Positions 1 to 12,084 of a stretch of 64,000 nt of DNA are shown here, piece by piece. Under the pieces are notes generated by a model. The model saw nothing but the letters and a program-made list of their open reading frames with translations. It was not told where the DNA came from and searched no databases. Each line of letters opens with the position of its first letter. Within the stretch, counting starts at the first letter, position 1. The DNA is from Steroidobacteraceae bacterium (GTDB lineage Bacteria > Pseudomonadota > Gammaproteobacteria > Steroidobacterales > Steroidobacteraceae). Location of the stretch: positions 41,028-105,027 of the forward strand of contig JABAQN010000004.1 in the NCBI GenBank assembly GCA_019187495.1, written 5' to 3'. Both the position numbers and the translations under genes were made by a program.

Positions 1-533
1 CCCTTCGCACGCACGAGGTCGACCGCCGCGCGTGGCAGATTGACGCCGTACATGCGCAGGCCCTGCTCGCGCGCGTAACTGAAAATGTCGCGGTAATAGC
101 CCCAGTGGTGCGACCAGTAGACGTACCAGCCGGAGAGGTCGACGAAGCCCTTCTCGGTCAGCTTGCCGTCAATCCACTGATCGAGCGGCGCCTGCTGGTT
201 GTACGGGTACATCTCGAGGCCGATCAGCACCTCGCGACCGGCGTCGTGCAGCGCCTTGATCGCGGCGAGTTCGACGTCGTGGAATTCCGGCGTCGTGTGC
301 TCTTCGCCGACGAACAGCACGCGGGTGTTCGCCAGGCGTTTGGCAAATTCGGCGGGAGTGATCAGCTCGCCGGCGCGGGTGTCGACGACACCGTCCAGCG
401 TGACCGGAATCTCCCGACCGGCGCGCGAGGCGTCGCCGATCGGGAGGTCAAGGATATTCTCGGCGGTCATCGCCGGCAGGCTGGCGGCAAGCCAGCCTGC
501 GGCGATCAGGGACTTCAGAACTGCATGCGCCAT
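1..533 (-). CDS. ChaN-like haem-binding family protein, 3' end outside window
   Basis: The translation read on the minus strand from the ATG at 533 begins with a hydrophobic leader (MAHAVLKSLIAAGWLAASL), then carries GEEHTTPEFHD and GLEMYPYNQQAPLDQW, the hallmark segments of the ChaN/haem-regulated lipoprotein family (PF04187). About 177 residues are visible; the C-terminal part lies beyond base 1. Family members sit on the outer membrane or in the periplasm, and some bind haem. The leader has no clear lipobox, so a cleaved secretory signal is as likely as lipidation. The start overlaps the 3' end of the upstream TonB-receptor gene by 19 bp, so the two are probably cotranscribed, which would fit iron or haem acquisition (inference). 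Confidence 0.75.
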   Translation of the reverse strand, partial: MAHAVLKSLIAAGWLAASLPAMTAENILDLPIGDASRAGREIPVTLDGVVDTRAGELITPAEFAKRLANTRVLFVGEEHTTPEFHDVELAAIKALHDAGREVLIGLEMYPYNQQAPLDQWIDGKLTEKGFVDLSGWYVYWSHHWGYYRDIFSYAREQGLRMYGVNLPRAAVDLVRAK

Positions 534-2998
534 GTCACACCGTAAGTCAGCCTGCGCGGATGCGAAGCCGTGTACTGGATCGGGAAGAACGTCCCGCTCG
601 ACGACGCGCCGCTCGGCAGCGTGTTCGAGAAGAGCACTTCGCGGAAGGCGCCGGTCGGCGCATCCTCGTCCGTCAGGTTGCGGCCCCACAGTTCGAGCGA
701 CCAGCGGTCGCCACGCAGGCCGACAGATGCGTTGACATTGAGCGAATCCGGCACGATGGCCTGGTTCGTCGCATCGGCGAACTGCTTGCCGCGGTAGGCG
801 GCGTCGGTGCGGATGAACCAGTTCGTGTCGCCACGGGCCGCGGCGCTGTAGCCGACGCCCGCGTTCCATTGCCATTCCGACGAACGCAGGATCCGGTTAC
901 CCGAGACGTCGCCGTCCGGATAGAAGCTCGGGAACTGCGCGAACGTCGATATTTTGGCGTCGTCGTACTTGCCATCGATGTACGAGACACCAAGGTTGAG
1001 GTCGAGGCCGGTCACGGGATGCGCCGTCAGCGACAGCTCGGCGCCTTGTACCGTCGCATCGCCGGCGTTGACGCTGAGGGACTGCGGCAACGTGATCGGC
1101 CGGCCCCCGATGTCCTCGAAGACCTGCGGGATCACGATGTCGGTCCAGTCCATGTAGTACACGTCGAACTCGAGACCGAGGCGGCGCTGCATGAACTCGC
1201 TCTTCACGCCGAGTTCGTAGCTGAGCATGTTCTCGGGGTCGAAGGGCTGGATGATCGTCACGACATTGGTCGGATCGTCGACGAATGTGACTTGCGCGCC
1301 ATCCGAACCGCCGCCCTTTTCCGCGTGCGCGACGGCGCCGTAGAACGTGAGGCTGCCGCTCGGCTGGTAGCGCAGGGTCGTGCGCCAGTTGATCAGGTCG
1401 GACGTGACCGAACGGTTCGAGCCCGTCTGATGGTCGATGAACTTCTTCTTCTCCTCCGTATAGCGCGCTTCCGCGCCGAAGGACAGCTGGTCGGTGAAGT
1501 CGTACTCGAACTGCGCGAAAGCGGACGGTGCCTTCGTGTTGTTCTCGAGGATGTTGCCGTCGACCGCGTTGCCCGTGGGGCTCGTGAACCACGGCAGAAA
1601 CGCCGCATCTCCGGCGCCCGTCGCGAAGTCGACCCAGAGCCCCGGGCCGAACGACACGCACGCGAGGCAGAAACTGCCGAAGTTCGCCGGCAGCGGCTGC
1701 GTCGTCGTGACGTCGTCGAGGCCGGATTCGCTCGTCGTGTCGTAGTAGTACGCGCCGACCGCGTAGGTGAAGCGCTTCGACGGGTCGCTCGAGTAGCGCA
1801 GCTCCTGGCTGAACTCCTTGTAGGTGATGCCGGGTCCGACCTGCAGCAGGCCGGTCTGGGTCTGCGCGCGCGCGGTCGATCCCGTCGCGAACATGCCAGG
1901 GCCGAGCGGGAACGGGAAGGTCGGGGATGTGAGGTAGGTGAAGGGCACGGTCTCGCCGCGGTTGCGGCCGCCGTCGACGAAGAACGACTGGCTCGTGACC
2001 GAATAGCCCGTCAACGCGTCGATCGTGCCGCCGTCCGCGAACGACCACTTGAGCTTCATGTGGCCGCGCGTGACATCGCGATCCTCGCCCTTGGCGCCGG
2101 CGATGACCGTGAGGTCGTTCTTGCCGACCGACGGAAGTTCGCCGCAGAAATTCAGCTGGCGGCTCGAGAGCATCGGCGTGACGGGAACCTGGTTGCGATT
2201 CTCGCAATTGGCCATGATGCCGGTCATCGCGCCGTTGTCGACGCTGTCATCCGACACGTAGAGGCCGATCTCGCCCTCGAAATTCTCGTTCGGTGTCCAG
2301 AGGAGGCTGCCCTGGAAGGTCTTGTACTGGTAGCCGCCGATGTCGGGGCCCGGACCCCTGCCGGCCCACTGGTTCTTGTACGAACCATCGAAGTTGTCGT
2401 ACATCACCGCCGCACGACCGCGCAGCACGCCTTCGATGAGCGGCCCGCTCGCCGAAATCGACGCAAGCGCCCGGCCGTCATTGCCGAAGGTCACTTCCGT
2501 CTTGCCCTTGAACTCGTCGGTGGGCTTGGCGGTGACATAGTTGATCGCGCCGCTGAAGCTGTTGCGGCCGTACATGGCGGCCTGCGGGCCCTTCACGACT
2601 TCGATGCGCTCGAGGTCGAGCTGGCTGAAGTTGAGGCCTTCGCGCGCCGAGATGTAGATGCCGTCGACGAAGATCGCGGTGTTGTTCTCGCCGAGGATGT
2701 CGATCGGCGCGACGCCGCGGATCACGGGCGAGGGCAGCATTTCGCCGATCACGTTCGAGAACGTGAGACCGGGGGTGTTCGCTGCGATATCGTCGAGGTT
2801 GCGGATGCCGCGTTGCTCGATCGCCGTCTCGGACAGTGCGGTGATGGCGAGCGGGACGTCGATCAGGCGCTCTTCTGTCTTGCGCGCCGTGACGACGATT
2901 TCATCGAGACTGTCGGCCTGGGGTTCGGCGAGGGCGGTGGATGCGCCCCCGAGAATCGAAACCGCCGCGAGTCCGGCCAGGATGTGAGTTGTACGCAT
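515..2998 (-). CDS. TonB-dependent outer-membrane receptor
   Basis: 827 residues, normal for a TonB-dependent receptor. An upstream in-frame ATG at 3037 exists, but the ATG at 2998 is preferred. It is preceded by GGGGAG at good spacing and opens directly into a signal peptide (MRTTHILAGLAAVSILGG, cleavage after ALA). The mature N-terminus has the DEIVVTARK TonB-box/plug start, followed by plug elements (NLDDIAANTPGL, VDGIY, RIEVVKGPQAAMYGRNSFSGAINYVT), then a long beta-barrel rich in aromatic strands ending in the outer-membrane C-terminal signature (YGVTWRMQF, terminal Phe). It imports an unknown large substrate with TonB/ExbBD energy. The ChaN-like partner hints at iron or haem, but this barrel type is also common for plant or peptide substrates. 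Confidence 0.9.
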   Translation of the reverse strand: MRTTHILAGLAAVSILGGASTALAEPQADSLDEIVVTARKTEERLIDVPLAITALSETAIEQRGIRNLDDIAANTPGLTFSNVIGEMLPSPVIRGVAPIDILGENNTAIFVDGIYISAREGLNFSQLDLERIEVVKGPQAAMYGRNSFSGAINYVTAKPTDEFKGKTEVTFGNDGRALASISASGPLIEGVLRGRAAVMYDNFDGSYKNQWAGRGPGPDIGGYQYKTFQGSLLWTPNENFEGEIGLYVSDDSVDNGAMTGIMANCENRNQVPVTPMLSSRQLNFCGELPSVGKNDLTVIAGAKGEDRDVTRGHMKLKWSFADGGTIDALTGYSVTSQSFFVDGGRNRGETVPFTYLTSPTFPFPLGPGMFATGSTARAQTQTGLLQVGPGITYKEFSQELRYSSDPSKRFTYAVGAYYYDTTSESGLDDVTTTQPLPANFGSFCLACVSFGPGLWVDFATGAGDAAFLPWFTSPTGNAVDGNILENNTKAPSAFAQFEYDFTDQLSFGAEARYTEEKKKFIDHQTGSNRSVTSDLINWRTTLRYQPSGSLTFYGAVAHAEKGGGSDGAQVTFVDDPTNVVTIIQPFDPENMLSYELGVKSEFMQRRLGLEFDVYYMDWTDIVIPQVFEDIGGRPITLPQSLSVNAGDATVQGAELSLTAHPVTGLDLNLGVSYIDGKYDDAKISTFAQFPSFYPDGDVSGNRILRSSEWQWNAGVGYSAAARGDTNWFIRTDAAYRGKQFADATNQAIVPDSLNVNASVGLRGDRWSLELWGRNLTDEDAPTGAFREVLFSNTLPSGASSSGTFFPIQYTASHPRRLTYGVTWRMQF

Positions 2999-3086
2999 CG
3001 TTCTCCCCGTGGACGCACCACGCGCCCCCCTTGCCATCTACGCTAGCGCGGTACCACACTCGTGATCAATATCAATCGGAGGCGAG

Positions 3087-4154
3087 ATGAGACTTAAGCG
3101 CAACACATTCCTCGTGGTGGTCACGGCCCTTTCAGCATGTGCGACTGCGGCAGTCACGGTCCCGCCGGGAGCCGCGGTGTCGACCCGGCCGGGCGAGCTT
3201 CCTTCGTGGCAGATCCCGAACATGCCGGAGGCGGCCGAGGCCTATTACGGCCCCGACAGCTTCCACCTGATCGCGCAGGTGCAGGACTCGCATGCCATGC
3301 TGGGCCGGCACGACCATCCCGGCTTCCTGACCAAGACCTTCACGGACGCGGGCACCGACATCGTGCTCGTGAACGACAAGGGCTACGACGCCTGTTCCTA
3401 CTATTTCCCGGACGGCAAGCACCTGGTCTGGACATCGGTGCGGGACCACATGGGTACGACCGGCAAGCTCGAGGGCGACTGGTCCGACTGGAAAAACTAC
3501 CCGCAGGGCGCCGAGTTGTATATTTCCGACAGGCAGGGCGGACACGTCAAGCGCCTGACGAACAACAACTATTACGAGGCGGAAGTCACGGTTTCCCCGG
3601 ACGGCAAGTGGATCGTCTTCGGCCGCATGATCAAGGGGAACATGGACCTGTGGATCATGAATTCCGACGGGACGGGCGAAAAGCAGCTCACCTTCACCGA
3701 GGATTGGCAGGAGGGTGCGCCGTACTTCCTGCCGGACAGCAACAGGATCCTCTTCCGCGCGTGGAAGGCCTCGGAATACGGCCAGCGCCCGACGCCGATG
3801 ACGATCTTCACGATCAATCGCGATGGCTCGAACCTCGAGCCGCAGACCTTCACGCACGAGATGAACTGGGCGCCGTATCCGGCCCCGGACGGCAAGCACT
3901 TCGTGTACGTCCGCATCGAGCCGAACAGCAACAACTGGGAGGTCTACCTGGGCAAGATCGATGGCGGCCCGGACGCCAAGCCGCAGCGCCTGACCTTCGA
4001 TGACGGCTTCGACGGCTTCCCGTCGATTTCGCCGGACGGGCGCAAGATGGTCTGGACGAGCAATCGCATGGACGAGAGCAAGAAGTTCATGCAGAACCTG
4101 CGCTTGCACGTGATGGATATCTCCACGCTCGGCCTCGGGCCGCAGGGCAAGTAG
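3087..4154 (+). CDS. TolB-like WD40 (PD40) beta-propeller lipoprotein
   Basis: 355 residues. The N-terminus MRLKRNTFLVVVTALSAC is a lipoprotein signal with lipobox LSAC (Cys18). The body is a series of PD40 blades: PDGKHLVWTS, SPDGKWIVFGR, LPDSNRILFRA, PDGKHFVYVR and SPDGRKMVWTSNR, each with the SPDG turn seen in TolB-type propellers. A strong GGAGGCGAG ribosome site precedes the ATG. It is divergent from the TonB receptor across 88 bp, so the two may share a control region. No catalytic domain is attached, so it is not a prolyl oligopeptidase. The role is unknown; a periplasmic or outer-membrane binding scaffold is the likeliest. Confidence 0.75.
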   Translation: MRLKRNTFLVVVTALSACATAAVTVPPGAAVSTRPGELPSWQIPNMPEAAEAYYGPDSFHLIAQVQDSHAMLGRHDHPGFLTKTFTDAGTDIVLVNDKGYDACSYYFPDGKHLVWTSVRDHMGTTGKLEGDWSDWKNYPQGAELYISDRQGGHVKRLTNNNYYEAEVTVSPDGKWIVFGRMIKGNMDLWIMNSDGTGEKQLTFTEDWQEGAPYFLPDSNRILFRAWKASEYGQRPTPMTIFTINRDGSNLEPQTFTHEMNWAPYPAPDGKHFVYVRIEPNSNNWEVYLGKIDGGPDAKPQRLTFDDGFDGFPSISPDGRKMVWTSNRMDESKKFMQNLRLHVMDISTLGLGPQGK

Positions 4155-4168
4155 CGTAAAATGGCCGG

Positions 4169-5941
<1,773 letters not shown>

Positions 5942-6646
5942 GCGCCGATACGCGCTGCACCGCGGCGCGCTGGCGGATGCCGCAAAGCTCCGCGCCGAGT
6001 TTGCGCATGTCGCGAATCTGGAGTCCCGCGCCGATTTCGTCGAGGCAAAATCCTGCGGAAACTTCCGCATCGGCGAGTGCGCGCACTCCGGCGGGGCTCG
6101 GCTCGACGTAGAGCACGCGGGCGCCCGGACTCATGGGTTCGATGTGCACGAGGCCCTGCTGCGCGAGTAAGGTGGTCAGGCGGTGCGCCGCCTGGCGCGA
6201 ACAGCGCAGTTCGCGCGCGATGTCGGCGACCGTACGACAGATCGATCGCCTTGCGATGACCGCGAGCGCCTCGTGCCGGCGCGGATTGCCGCCGGCGAAA
6301 CCCCAGCGTCCCTCGCGCCGGGCGAGTGTCGTGCGCGCGAGATCGAGCGCGGTGGCGGTCCAGCGGATCTCGGACACCAGCATCGCCATCTCGCGCCGCC
6401 AGCGCATGAGGTGTAGCTGACCCTGCGTAAGCTCGCGCGGCGTTTGCGCGAGCGATGCGCCTGGGTCGAGGCGCGCATTGGAGTAGAGCAGGTGGCGCAG
6501 TTTCAGGGGACCTGTCGGGTTGTGCATGGCCGGGCCTCCGGTAGTCGACCCGGGAAGCCTCCTCTTCCCCGATCGCGTCAACAAGCGGACAAAAGGCGTG
6601 TCTTTGTCCGGTTATTGACGTGACGGCGGGGAAGGAGCCGGGATGG

Positions 6647-6687
6647 CCCGGTCCCGGTCCCGGTCCCGGTCCCGGTCCCGGTCCCGG
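6647..6687. repeat. CCCGGT hexanucleotide tandem repeat (6 full units plus 5 bp)
   Basis: Six exact CCCGGT units followed by CCCGG end 12 bp before the ATG of the alpha/beta hydrolase at 6700. The tract occupies the place where a ribosome site and the end of the 5' leader would be, and no Shine-Dalgarno sequence is visible. Copy-number change would alter spacing in 6-bp steps without touching a reading frame. Confidence 0.9.
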
Positions 6688-6699
6688 CGATAATGCTTC

Positions 6700-7362
6700 A
6701 TGGCCACGCACATCATCTTCGTCCACGGGCTCTTCATGACCGGCGTCGAGGCGACGCCGCTGCGCCGGCATCTCGCGCGCACGCTCGACGCGCGCACCCA
6801 CAGTTTCGCGTTCCTCGCAACCGCGGAGCGACCCGAGTCGGTCGCCGCGCGCCTCGCGCGGCGGATCGAGGCGATGGCGACGCGCGATGTCGTGCACCTC
6901 GTGGGCCACAGCTTCGGCGGGCTGATTGCGCTGCGCGCATTCGGCGAGCTGCTGTGCGGTGCGGGCGTTGCAACGCGCCGGCGGCCGCCCGGGCGCGTCG
7001 TGTTGCTCGGCGTACCGGTCACGGGCAGCGGCGCGGCCGCGGCGCTGGCGCGAACCGCGGGCCTGCGCCACGTGCTCGGACGCAGCCGCATGGCATTGAC
7101 ATCCGCGTCGCCCTGCCCGTCGGCGGCATGCGAGATCGGCGTCATCGCCGGCAATCGCGCGGCGGGACTCGGGCGTTTTCTCGCCCACTTCCATGAACCG
7201 AACGATGGCACGGTCGCGGTACGGGAAACCCTGCTGCCCGGCGCCGCCGACCGCATCGTGCTGCCCGTGAGCCACACCGGCATGCTGCTCTCGCGCCGGG
7301 TCGCGCACGAGACGGCGCAATTCCTCCGCTACGGCCGCTTCAGCCTCGAAGCGAGTTCATAG
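6700..7362 (+). CDS. Alpha/beta hydrolase (lipase/esterase-like)
   Basis: 220 residues with no signal peptide, so cytoplasmic. The fold opens with [12 protein letters not shown] (oxyanion-hole HG), then the nucleophile elbow GHSFGG (Ser), an acid-bearing segment [12 protein letters not shown] (Asp) and a late SHTGML (His), giving a complete Ser-Asp-His triad. The arrangement resembles PGAP1/lipase-class-2-type hydrolases, which act on lipid or ester substrates; the substrate here cannot be told. The last 34 bp overlap the 3' end of mutS on the other strand. There is no clear ribosome site; the start is taken at the ATG just after the hexamer tract. Confidence 0.8.
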   Translation: MATHIIFVHGLFMTGVEATPLRRHLARTLDARTHSFAFLATAERPESVAARLARRIEAMATRDVVHLVGHSFGGLIALRAFGELLCGAGVATRRRPPGRVVLLGVPVTGSGAAAALARTAGLRHVLGRSRMALTSASPCPSAACEIGVIAGNRAAGLGRFLAHFHEPNDGTVAVRETLLPGAADRIVLPVSHTGMLLSRRVAHETAQFLRYGRFSLEASS

Positions 7363-9962
7363 AGCGCATCGAGCGCCGCGCGCGGGGTCAGCGTGTCGGG
7401 ATCGAGCGCGTAGAGTTGATCGAGCGCGGCGCGCTCGGCGAGTGCCTGCGGTGTCGGCTCGGGCGGCGGTGTGTCGAGCAGCAGTTCGCGCTGCGGCGAG
7501 CCGCTCGCGCGCGCCGGCGCATGCCGGTCACGGGTGGCCTCGAGTTCCGCGAGATAGCCGCGGGCCGCACTGATCACGGGCCGCGGCACGCCAGCGAGCT
7601 GCGCGACCGCGAGCCCGTAGCTGCGATCCGCCGGACCCTCCTTCACCGCGTGCAGGAAGACGAGCGTGTCGCCGTGCTCGGTCGCGTCGAGATGGACATT
7701 CGCGCAGGTGTCGATTTCGGCGGCGAGCGCGGTCAGTTCGAAATAGTGGGTGGCGAACAGCGTGTAGCCGCGCACCTGCATCGCGAGATGGCGCGCCACC
7801 GCCCACGCGAGCGACAGGCCGTCGAACGTGCTCGTGCCGCGACCGATCTCGTCCATCAGGATGAGACTCTGCGCGGTGGCGTTGTGCAGGATGTTCGCGG
7901 TCTCGGTCATTTCCACCATGAAGGTGGAACGGCCGCCGGCGAGATCATCCGCGGCACCGATGCGCGAGAAGATCCGGTCGACGGGTCCGATCACCGCGCG
8001 CGCCGCGGGCACGAAACTGCCCATGTGCGCGAGGATCACGATCAGCGCGCACTGGCGCATGTAGGTCGACTTGCCGCCCATGTTCGGGCCGGTGACGATC
8101 AGCATGCGCCGGCGCGCATCGAGCGCGAGATCGTTCGGCACGAACGGCGCGTCGCTGAAGCGCTCGACGACCGGATGGCGGCCCGCCTCGATCACGAGGC
8201 ACGGCTCGTCGCTCAATTCGGGCGCGACCCAGCGCTGCGCGAGCGCGCGCTCGGCGAGTGCCGCAAGGGCGTCGACCGCGGCGACGGCCGCGGCGGTGGC
8301 CTGCAGCGCGGCGAGGCGGTCGATCAGCTGCGTCAGCAACGCCTCGTACAGTTCGCGCTCGCGCGCCAGCGCCTTCTCGCGCGCGCCGAGCACCTTGTCC
8401 TCGAAGCCCTTGAGTTCGGCCGTGATGAAGCGCTCGGCTGACTTCACGGTCTGGCGGCGGATGTAATCCGCAGGTACGCGATCGGCCTGCGCGCGGGTTA
8501 CCTCGATGAAGAACCCCTGCACGCGGTTGTAGCCGAGCCGGAGGTTCGCGATGCCCGAGCGCTCGCGCTCGCGCCGCTCGAGTTCGAGCAGGAACGCATC
8601 GGTGTCGGTGGAAATGCCGCGCAGCTCGTCGAGCTGCGCGTCGTAACCGGGCGCGATCACGTCACCCTCGCGCAGCAGCTGCGACGGCTCCTCGGCGATG
8701 GCTCTGGCGAGGAGGTCGCGCGCGTCGCCGTGGTCGGCGATGCGCGCGACCTGTGCCGCGAGCAGCGGCGAATCGATCGACGCGAGCGCGGCGCGCAGTA
8801 CCGGCAGGGCGCCCAGCGCGCGGCGCAATTGCGTGAGGTCGCGCGGCCGGGCGCTGTGCAGTGCGACGCGCGCGAGGATGCGCTCGATATCGCCGATCGT
8901 GGAGAGGGGCTCGCGCACCGTGTCGTGGCGGCGCGAATGGAGCAGCTCGCCGATCGCGTGGTAGCGCGCGCGCAGCAGCGCGCCATCCCGCAGCGGGCGG
9001 TTCAGCCAGCGGCGCAGCTGCCGCGATCCCATCGCGGTCACCGCGGAATCGAGCTGCGCGAAGAGCGTCGCGTCGGTGCGGTCGCCGAGGCTCGTGTCGA
9101 GTTCGAGGTTGCGGCGCGTCGCGGCGTCGATCGCGAGCGCCTCGTCGCGCTCCTCGACCGTGAGCGCCGTCAGGTGCGGCAGCGCCGATTTCTGCGTGTC
9201 GCGCACGTACTGCAGCAGCGCGCCCGCAGCGGCGATCGCGAGCGGCAGGTCATCGGCGCCGAAGCCGGCGAGATCGAGCGTGCCGAGCTGATCGGTCAGG
9301 AGTCGCGAGGCGCTCGCGAGTTCGAAATGCCAGGGTGGCCGGTGGCGCAGCGGCAGTGTCTGGGGCAGCGCCTGCGGCAGTGATGCGCCCTCCGGCAGCA
9401 GGATCTCGGCGGGCCGCAGGCGCTCGAACTCGGCGGCGAGCGCGGTGGCACCCTCGCCCTGCATCACCGTGAAGCGCCCGGCCCCGAGGTCGAGCCACGC
9501 GAGCCCGAAGCGCCCCGCGGCATCGGGGGCGACGGCCGCGAGCAGCGTCTCGCGCCGGTCTTCGAGCAGCGCTTCGTCGGTGATCGTGCCCGGCGTGACG
9601 ATGCGCACCACCTGCCGCTCGACCGGGCCCTTCGATTTCGCGGGGTCGCCCTGCTGCTCGCAGATCGCGACCGCGACGCCCTTCTTCACGAGCCGCGCGA
9701 GATAGCCATCGACGCTGTGATACGGCACGCCCGCCATCGGGATCGGCGCACCGGCCGACTGGCCGCGCGCGGTCAGCGTGATGTCGAGGAGCTGCGCCGC
9801 GCGCCGTGCGTCATCGTAGAAGAGCTCGTAGAAGTCGCCCATCCGGTAGAAGAGCAGCACATCGGGATGCTGCGCCTTGATGCGCAGGTACTGCTGCATC
9901 ATCGGCGTGTGCCCGGCAGTCTCCGCGGGCTGCGGGTGTCGTGGGGGCTCGGTCCTGGTCAA
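7329..9962 (-). CDS. mutS: DNA mismatch repair protein MutS
   Basis: 877 residues. MutS clamps DNA and recognises mispairs, recruiting MutL. The mismatch-reading domain has the family motif [15 protein letters not shown] (Phe-X-Glu wedge). The C-terminal ATPase has Walker [15 protein letters not shown], the [21 protein letters not shown] signature and Walker [17 protein letters not shown]. The N-terminus reads TTG-ACC-AGG and reaches the conserved HTPMMQQY only at residue 18. The ATG inside HTPMM (9902) would truncate the conserved start, so the TTG at 9962 is the best visible initiation codon, with only a weak ribosome site. The gene converges with the hydrolase. Confidence 0.96.
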   Translation of the reverse strand: MTRTEPPRHPQPAETAGHTPMMQQYLRIKAQHPDVLLFYRMGDFYELFYDDARRAAQLLDITLTARGQSAGAPIPMAGVPYHSVDGYLARLVKKGVAVAICEQQGDPAKSKGPVERQVVRIVTPGTITDEALLEDRRETLLAAVAPDAAGRFGLAWLDLGAGRFTVMQGEGATALAAEFERLRPAEILLPEGASLPQALPQTLPLRHRPPWHFELASASRLLTDQLGTLDLAGFGADDLPLAIAAAGALLQYVRDTQKSALPHLTALTVEERDEALAIDAATRRNLELDTSLGDRTDATLFAQLDSAVTAMGSRQLRRWLNRPLRDGALLRARYHAIGELLHSRRHDTVREPLSTIGDIERILARVALHSARPRDLTQLRRALGALPVLRAALASIDSPLLAAQVARIADHGDARDLLARAIAEEPSQLLREGDVIAPGYDAQLDELRGISTDTDAFLLELERRERERSGIANLRLGYNRVQGFFIEVTRAQADRVPADYIRRQTVKSAERFITAELKGFEDKVLGAREKALARERELYEALLTQLIDRLAALQATAAAVAAVDALAALAERALAQRWVAPELSDEPCLVIEAGRHPVVERFSDAPFVPNDLALDARRRMLIVTGPNMGGKSTYMRQCALIVILAHMGSFVPAARAVIGPVDRIFSRIGAADDLAGGRSTFMVEMTETANILHNATAQSLILMDEIGRGTSTFDGLSLAWAVARHLAMQVRGYTLFATHYFELTALAAEIDTCANVHLDATEHGDTLVFLHAVKEGPADRSYGLAVAQLAGVPRPVISAARGYLAELEATRDRHAPARASGSPQRELLLDTPPPEPTPQALAERAALDQLYALDPDTLTPRAALDALYELASRLKRP

Positions 9963-10028
9963 GCGCGTGGGGGTCCCGTGGCGGAAGGCGCCGAAGGGGC
10001 GCCATTCTGCCGCGGTTCCCGCCGCGCG

Positions 10029-12023
10029 TCAGCCCGGAATGTGCCAGCCGAGGACGTTGTAGACGGCCAGGATCGCGCTGATCGCGAGCCCGCACACGCC
10101 GATGGCGAACAGGGCGCGGCGTGCGCGGGTCGCGGCGCGTGACCTCGACGCCAGGAACGTCGTGCAGAGTGCAGCGAGCAGCAGCGCGTGCGCCGTGACC
10201 ACGAAGGCGATCATCCGCCCGCGGTGCCCGGCATACAGATCGACCAGCATGCCCGCCCCCTTCGAGCGCCCCAAGAGCGCGATCGGCAGCAGGGCGACGG
10301 CAGCCAGCACGACCGACCATGCGAGGAGGCGGGAAGTTCGCGATACACCCGCCGCGCGCGCGCCGTGCAACATCACGAGGCCGGCGCAGGCCGCGAGCAG
10401 CGCTGCGAGCACGACATAGACGTGCAGCAGCGGGTGCTGGTACCAGCCGATGCGCGACGCCGTGTAGATGCCGAGATCGGGAACCAGGACCGGAATGCCA
10501 GTCTCCGCGTTTCGGCGGATGACCGTACGGTCGCGGTTCGGCGAGTCCAGCATGAATGCGCCGCCGCCCGCGGGGCGCCACGGCCCCGCACCGGCGATCG
10601 CGAGCCCGGCAGGCGTCGCCGCGACACGGATCACACCCGCGCCGAGATAGAAAAGGTCGCCGACGGCCTCCGCGGTCGTGAACGGACGGCGGTCGAACCG
10701 GTACCAGCCGCCGAGCGATGCGGCATTCGAAGTGTCGGTGGCGGCGGCCGCAGCGGGCAGCGCACGGCGTTCGCCGAGGAAGTGTCGCAGGAAGTCCTTC
10801 GTGTAGCCGGCGCCCGATACGACCGCCGGCGATTGCGCCGGCTTTGCCCAGGGCGCGAACAGCTTGCGCAGGTCGTCCGCGCTCGTGGCGGGCGGCCGTT
10901 CGCTCATCAGCGACACGAAGATGCCGGCATTGCGGGATGGAATCAGTGTCATCCAGCTGTGGAAGCCCTCCCAGTTGCCGCCGTGCGAGATGGTCCGCAG
11001 GCCGCCCCAGTCGTCGATGAAGAACACCATCCCGAGGCCGGTCGTGTCGGCCGCATTGCCCGCGCGCCGCGTGTGCAGCAGGTCGAGGACTCTCCGGTTG
11101 AAGCCGGGCAGGGGCCCGGTCGCGGGATCCGCGGCATTGCCGAGCTGCGCGAGCATGTAGCGCGCCATGTCGTCCGCGGTGGTCGCGATACTGCCCGCGG
11201 CCGCGAACGGAGGATTGATCGCCGTGAACGGGGTCGGCCGGTAGCTGCCATCGGCGAGGATCGTTGCGGGCCTGCCGAGCGTCGCCGGTTCTCGGATATC
11301 GTCGAGCAGGCGCGTGTGCGACATCCCGAGCGGCGTGAATATCCGCTGCTGCATGGCCTGCGCGATGCCCATGCCGGTGATGTCCTCGACGATGCGACCG
11401 AGCACGGCGATGCCGAAATTCGAATACTCGACGCGGCTGCCCGCCGGCCACTCGTAGGCGGGACGCAGCGAGTCGAAGAGTTCCGCGGTCGGATGCGTCG
11501 GCACCGGCGTATCGGTGCCGATGAAGAAGAACTGGTCCTCGAATCCCGCCGTGTGCGTCAGCAGGTGGCTGAGCGAGATCGGTACGCCGCCATTGTCCGG
11601 CAGCCGGTAGTCGCGCAGATACTTGTTCGCGGGATCGTCGAGCGATGCGATCCGGCCTTCGTCGACGAGTTGCGCGATGATCGTCGCGGTGAAGGTCTTC
11701 GTGATCGAACCGATGCGAAACTGCGTCGCCTGCGGGTCGACCGTCGCGGGGCGCGAGAAATCCGCGCGACCGTAGCCACGGGAGAAAACCGGCGCGCCAT
11801 CGCGTACCACGCTGACGGTCGCGCCGGAGAATTCGTGTCGCGAGAGCGCCGCGGTGAAAGCCTGGTCCGCCCAGGCGGCGACGCCCGCCGCATCGATGTC
11901 GGGCGGTGTTGCCGCTTCGGCGGCGAGCAGGGCGGCGGGTGCGAGCAGGCTCGCCAGCAAGCCGCCGAGCCGGCATGGAATGACCGCCCGCGACGGGCTG
12001 CGATAGTGGCGTGGAGCGCGCAT
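10029..12023 (-). CDS. Serine hydrolase of the beta-lactamase/S12 (MlrB-like) family with C-terminal membrane helices
   Basis: 664 residues from the ATG at 12023; the frame continues upstream to 12443, but that part is antisense to the regulator and non-conserved. The N-terminus is a signal peptide (LLASLLAPAALLAAEA). Catalytic motifs of the penicillin-recognising fold are SxxK in GSITKTF, YxN as EYSNFG, and HGG in ISHGGNWEGF. After the roughly 500-residue periplasmic part come four hydrophobic segments (VYVVLAALLAACAGLVML, LLAWSVVLAAVALLP, MIAFVVTAHALLLAAL, FAIGVCGLAISAIL), anchoring it in the inner membrane. Family members are D-aminopeptidases, DD-peptidases, esterases and the microcystin-linearised-peptide hydrolase MlrB. 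Its neighbours (D-amino-acid dehydrogenase, M81 peptidase) favour peptides with D-residues (inference). Confidence 0.85.
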   Translation of the reverse strand: MRAPRHYRSPSRAVIPCRLGGLLASLLAPAALLAAEAATPPDIDAAGVAAWADQAFTAALSRHEFSGATVSVVRDGAPVFSRGYGRADFSRPATVDPQATQFRIGSITKTFTATIIAQLVDEGRIASLDDPANKYLRDYRLPDNGGVPISLSHLLTHTAGFEDQFFFIGTDTPVPTHPTAELFDSLRPAYEWPAGSRVEYSNFGIAVLGRIVEDITGMGIAQAMQQRIFTPLGMSHTRLLDDIREPATLGRPATILADGSYRPTPFTAINPPFAAAGSIATTADDMARYMLAQLGNAADPATGPLPGFNRRVLDLLHTRRAGNAADTTGLGMVFFIDDWGGLRTISHGGNWEGFHSWMTLIPSRNAGIFVSLMSERPPATSADDLRKLFAPWAKPAQSPAVVSGAGYTKDFLRHFLGERRALPAAAAATDTSNAASLGGWYRFDRRPFTTAEAVGDLFYLGAGVIRVAATPAGLAIAGAGPWRPAGGGAFMLDSPNRDRTVIRRNAETGIPVLVPDLGIYTASRIGWYQHPLLHVYVVLAALLAACAGLVMLHGARAAGVSRTSRLLAWSVVLAAVALLPIALLGRSKGAGMLVDLYAGHRGRMIAFVVTAHALLLAALCTTFLASRSRAATRARRALFAIGVCGLAISAILAVYNVLGWHIPG

Positions 12024-12049
12024 TTTCGGTATTTTTCCTTTTCGGCGAT

Positions 12050-12065
12050 TTTCTCTATACAGAAA
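12050..12065. promoter_or_regulatory. Inverted repeat TTTCT-N6-AGAAA, candidate operator
   Basis: TTTCT (12050-12054), six bases CTATAC, AGAAA (12061-12065). It lies in the 61-bp divergent gap between the S12 hydrolase and the XRE-cupin regulator. The same arms and spacer length recur at 25699-25714 before the second TonB receptor. It is a likely binding site of the adjacent regulator (inference). Confidence 0.5.
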
Positions 12066-12084
12066 TGTCCCGCACTGGAGACTC

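Noticed and set aside
560..3046. Long plus-strand open frame antisense to the TonB receptor
   Set aside because: High-G+C shadow; Arg/Glu/Val-rich with no motifs, while the minus strand has a full receptor with signal peptide.
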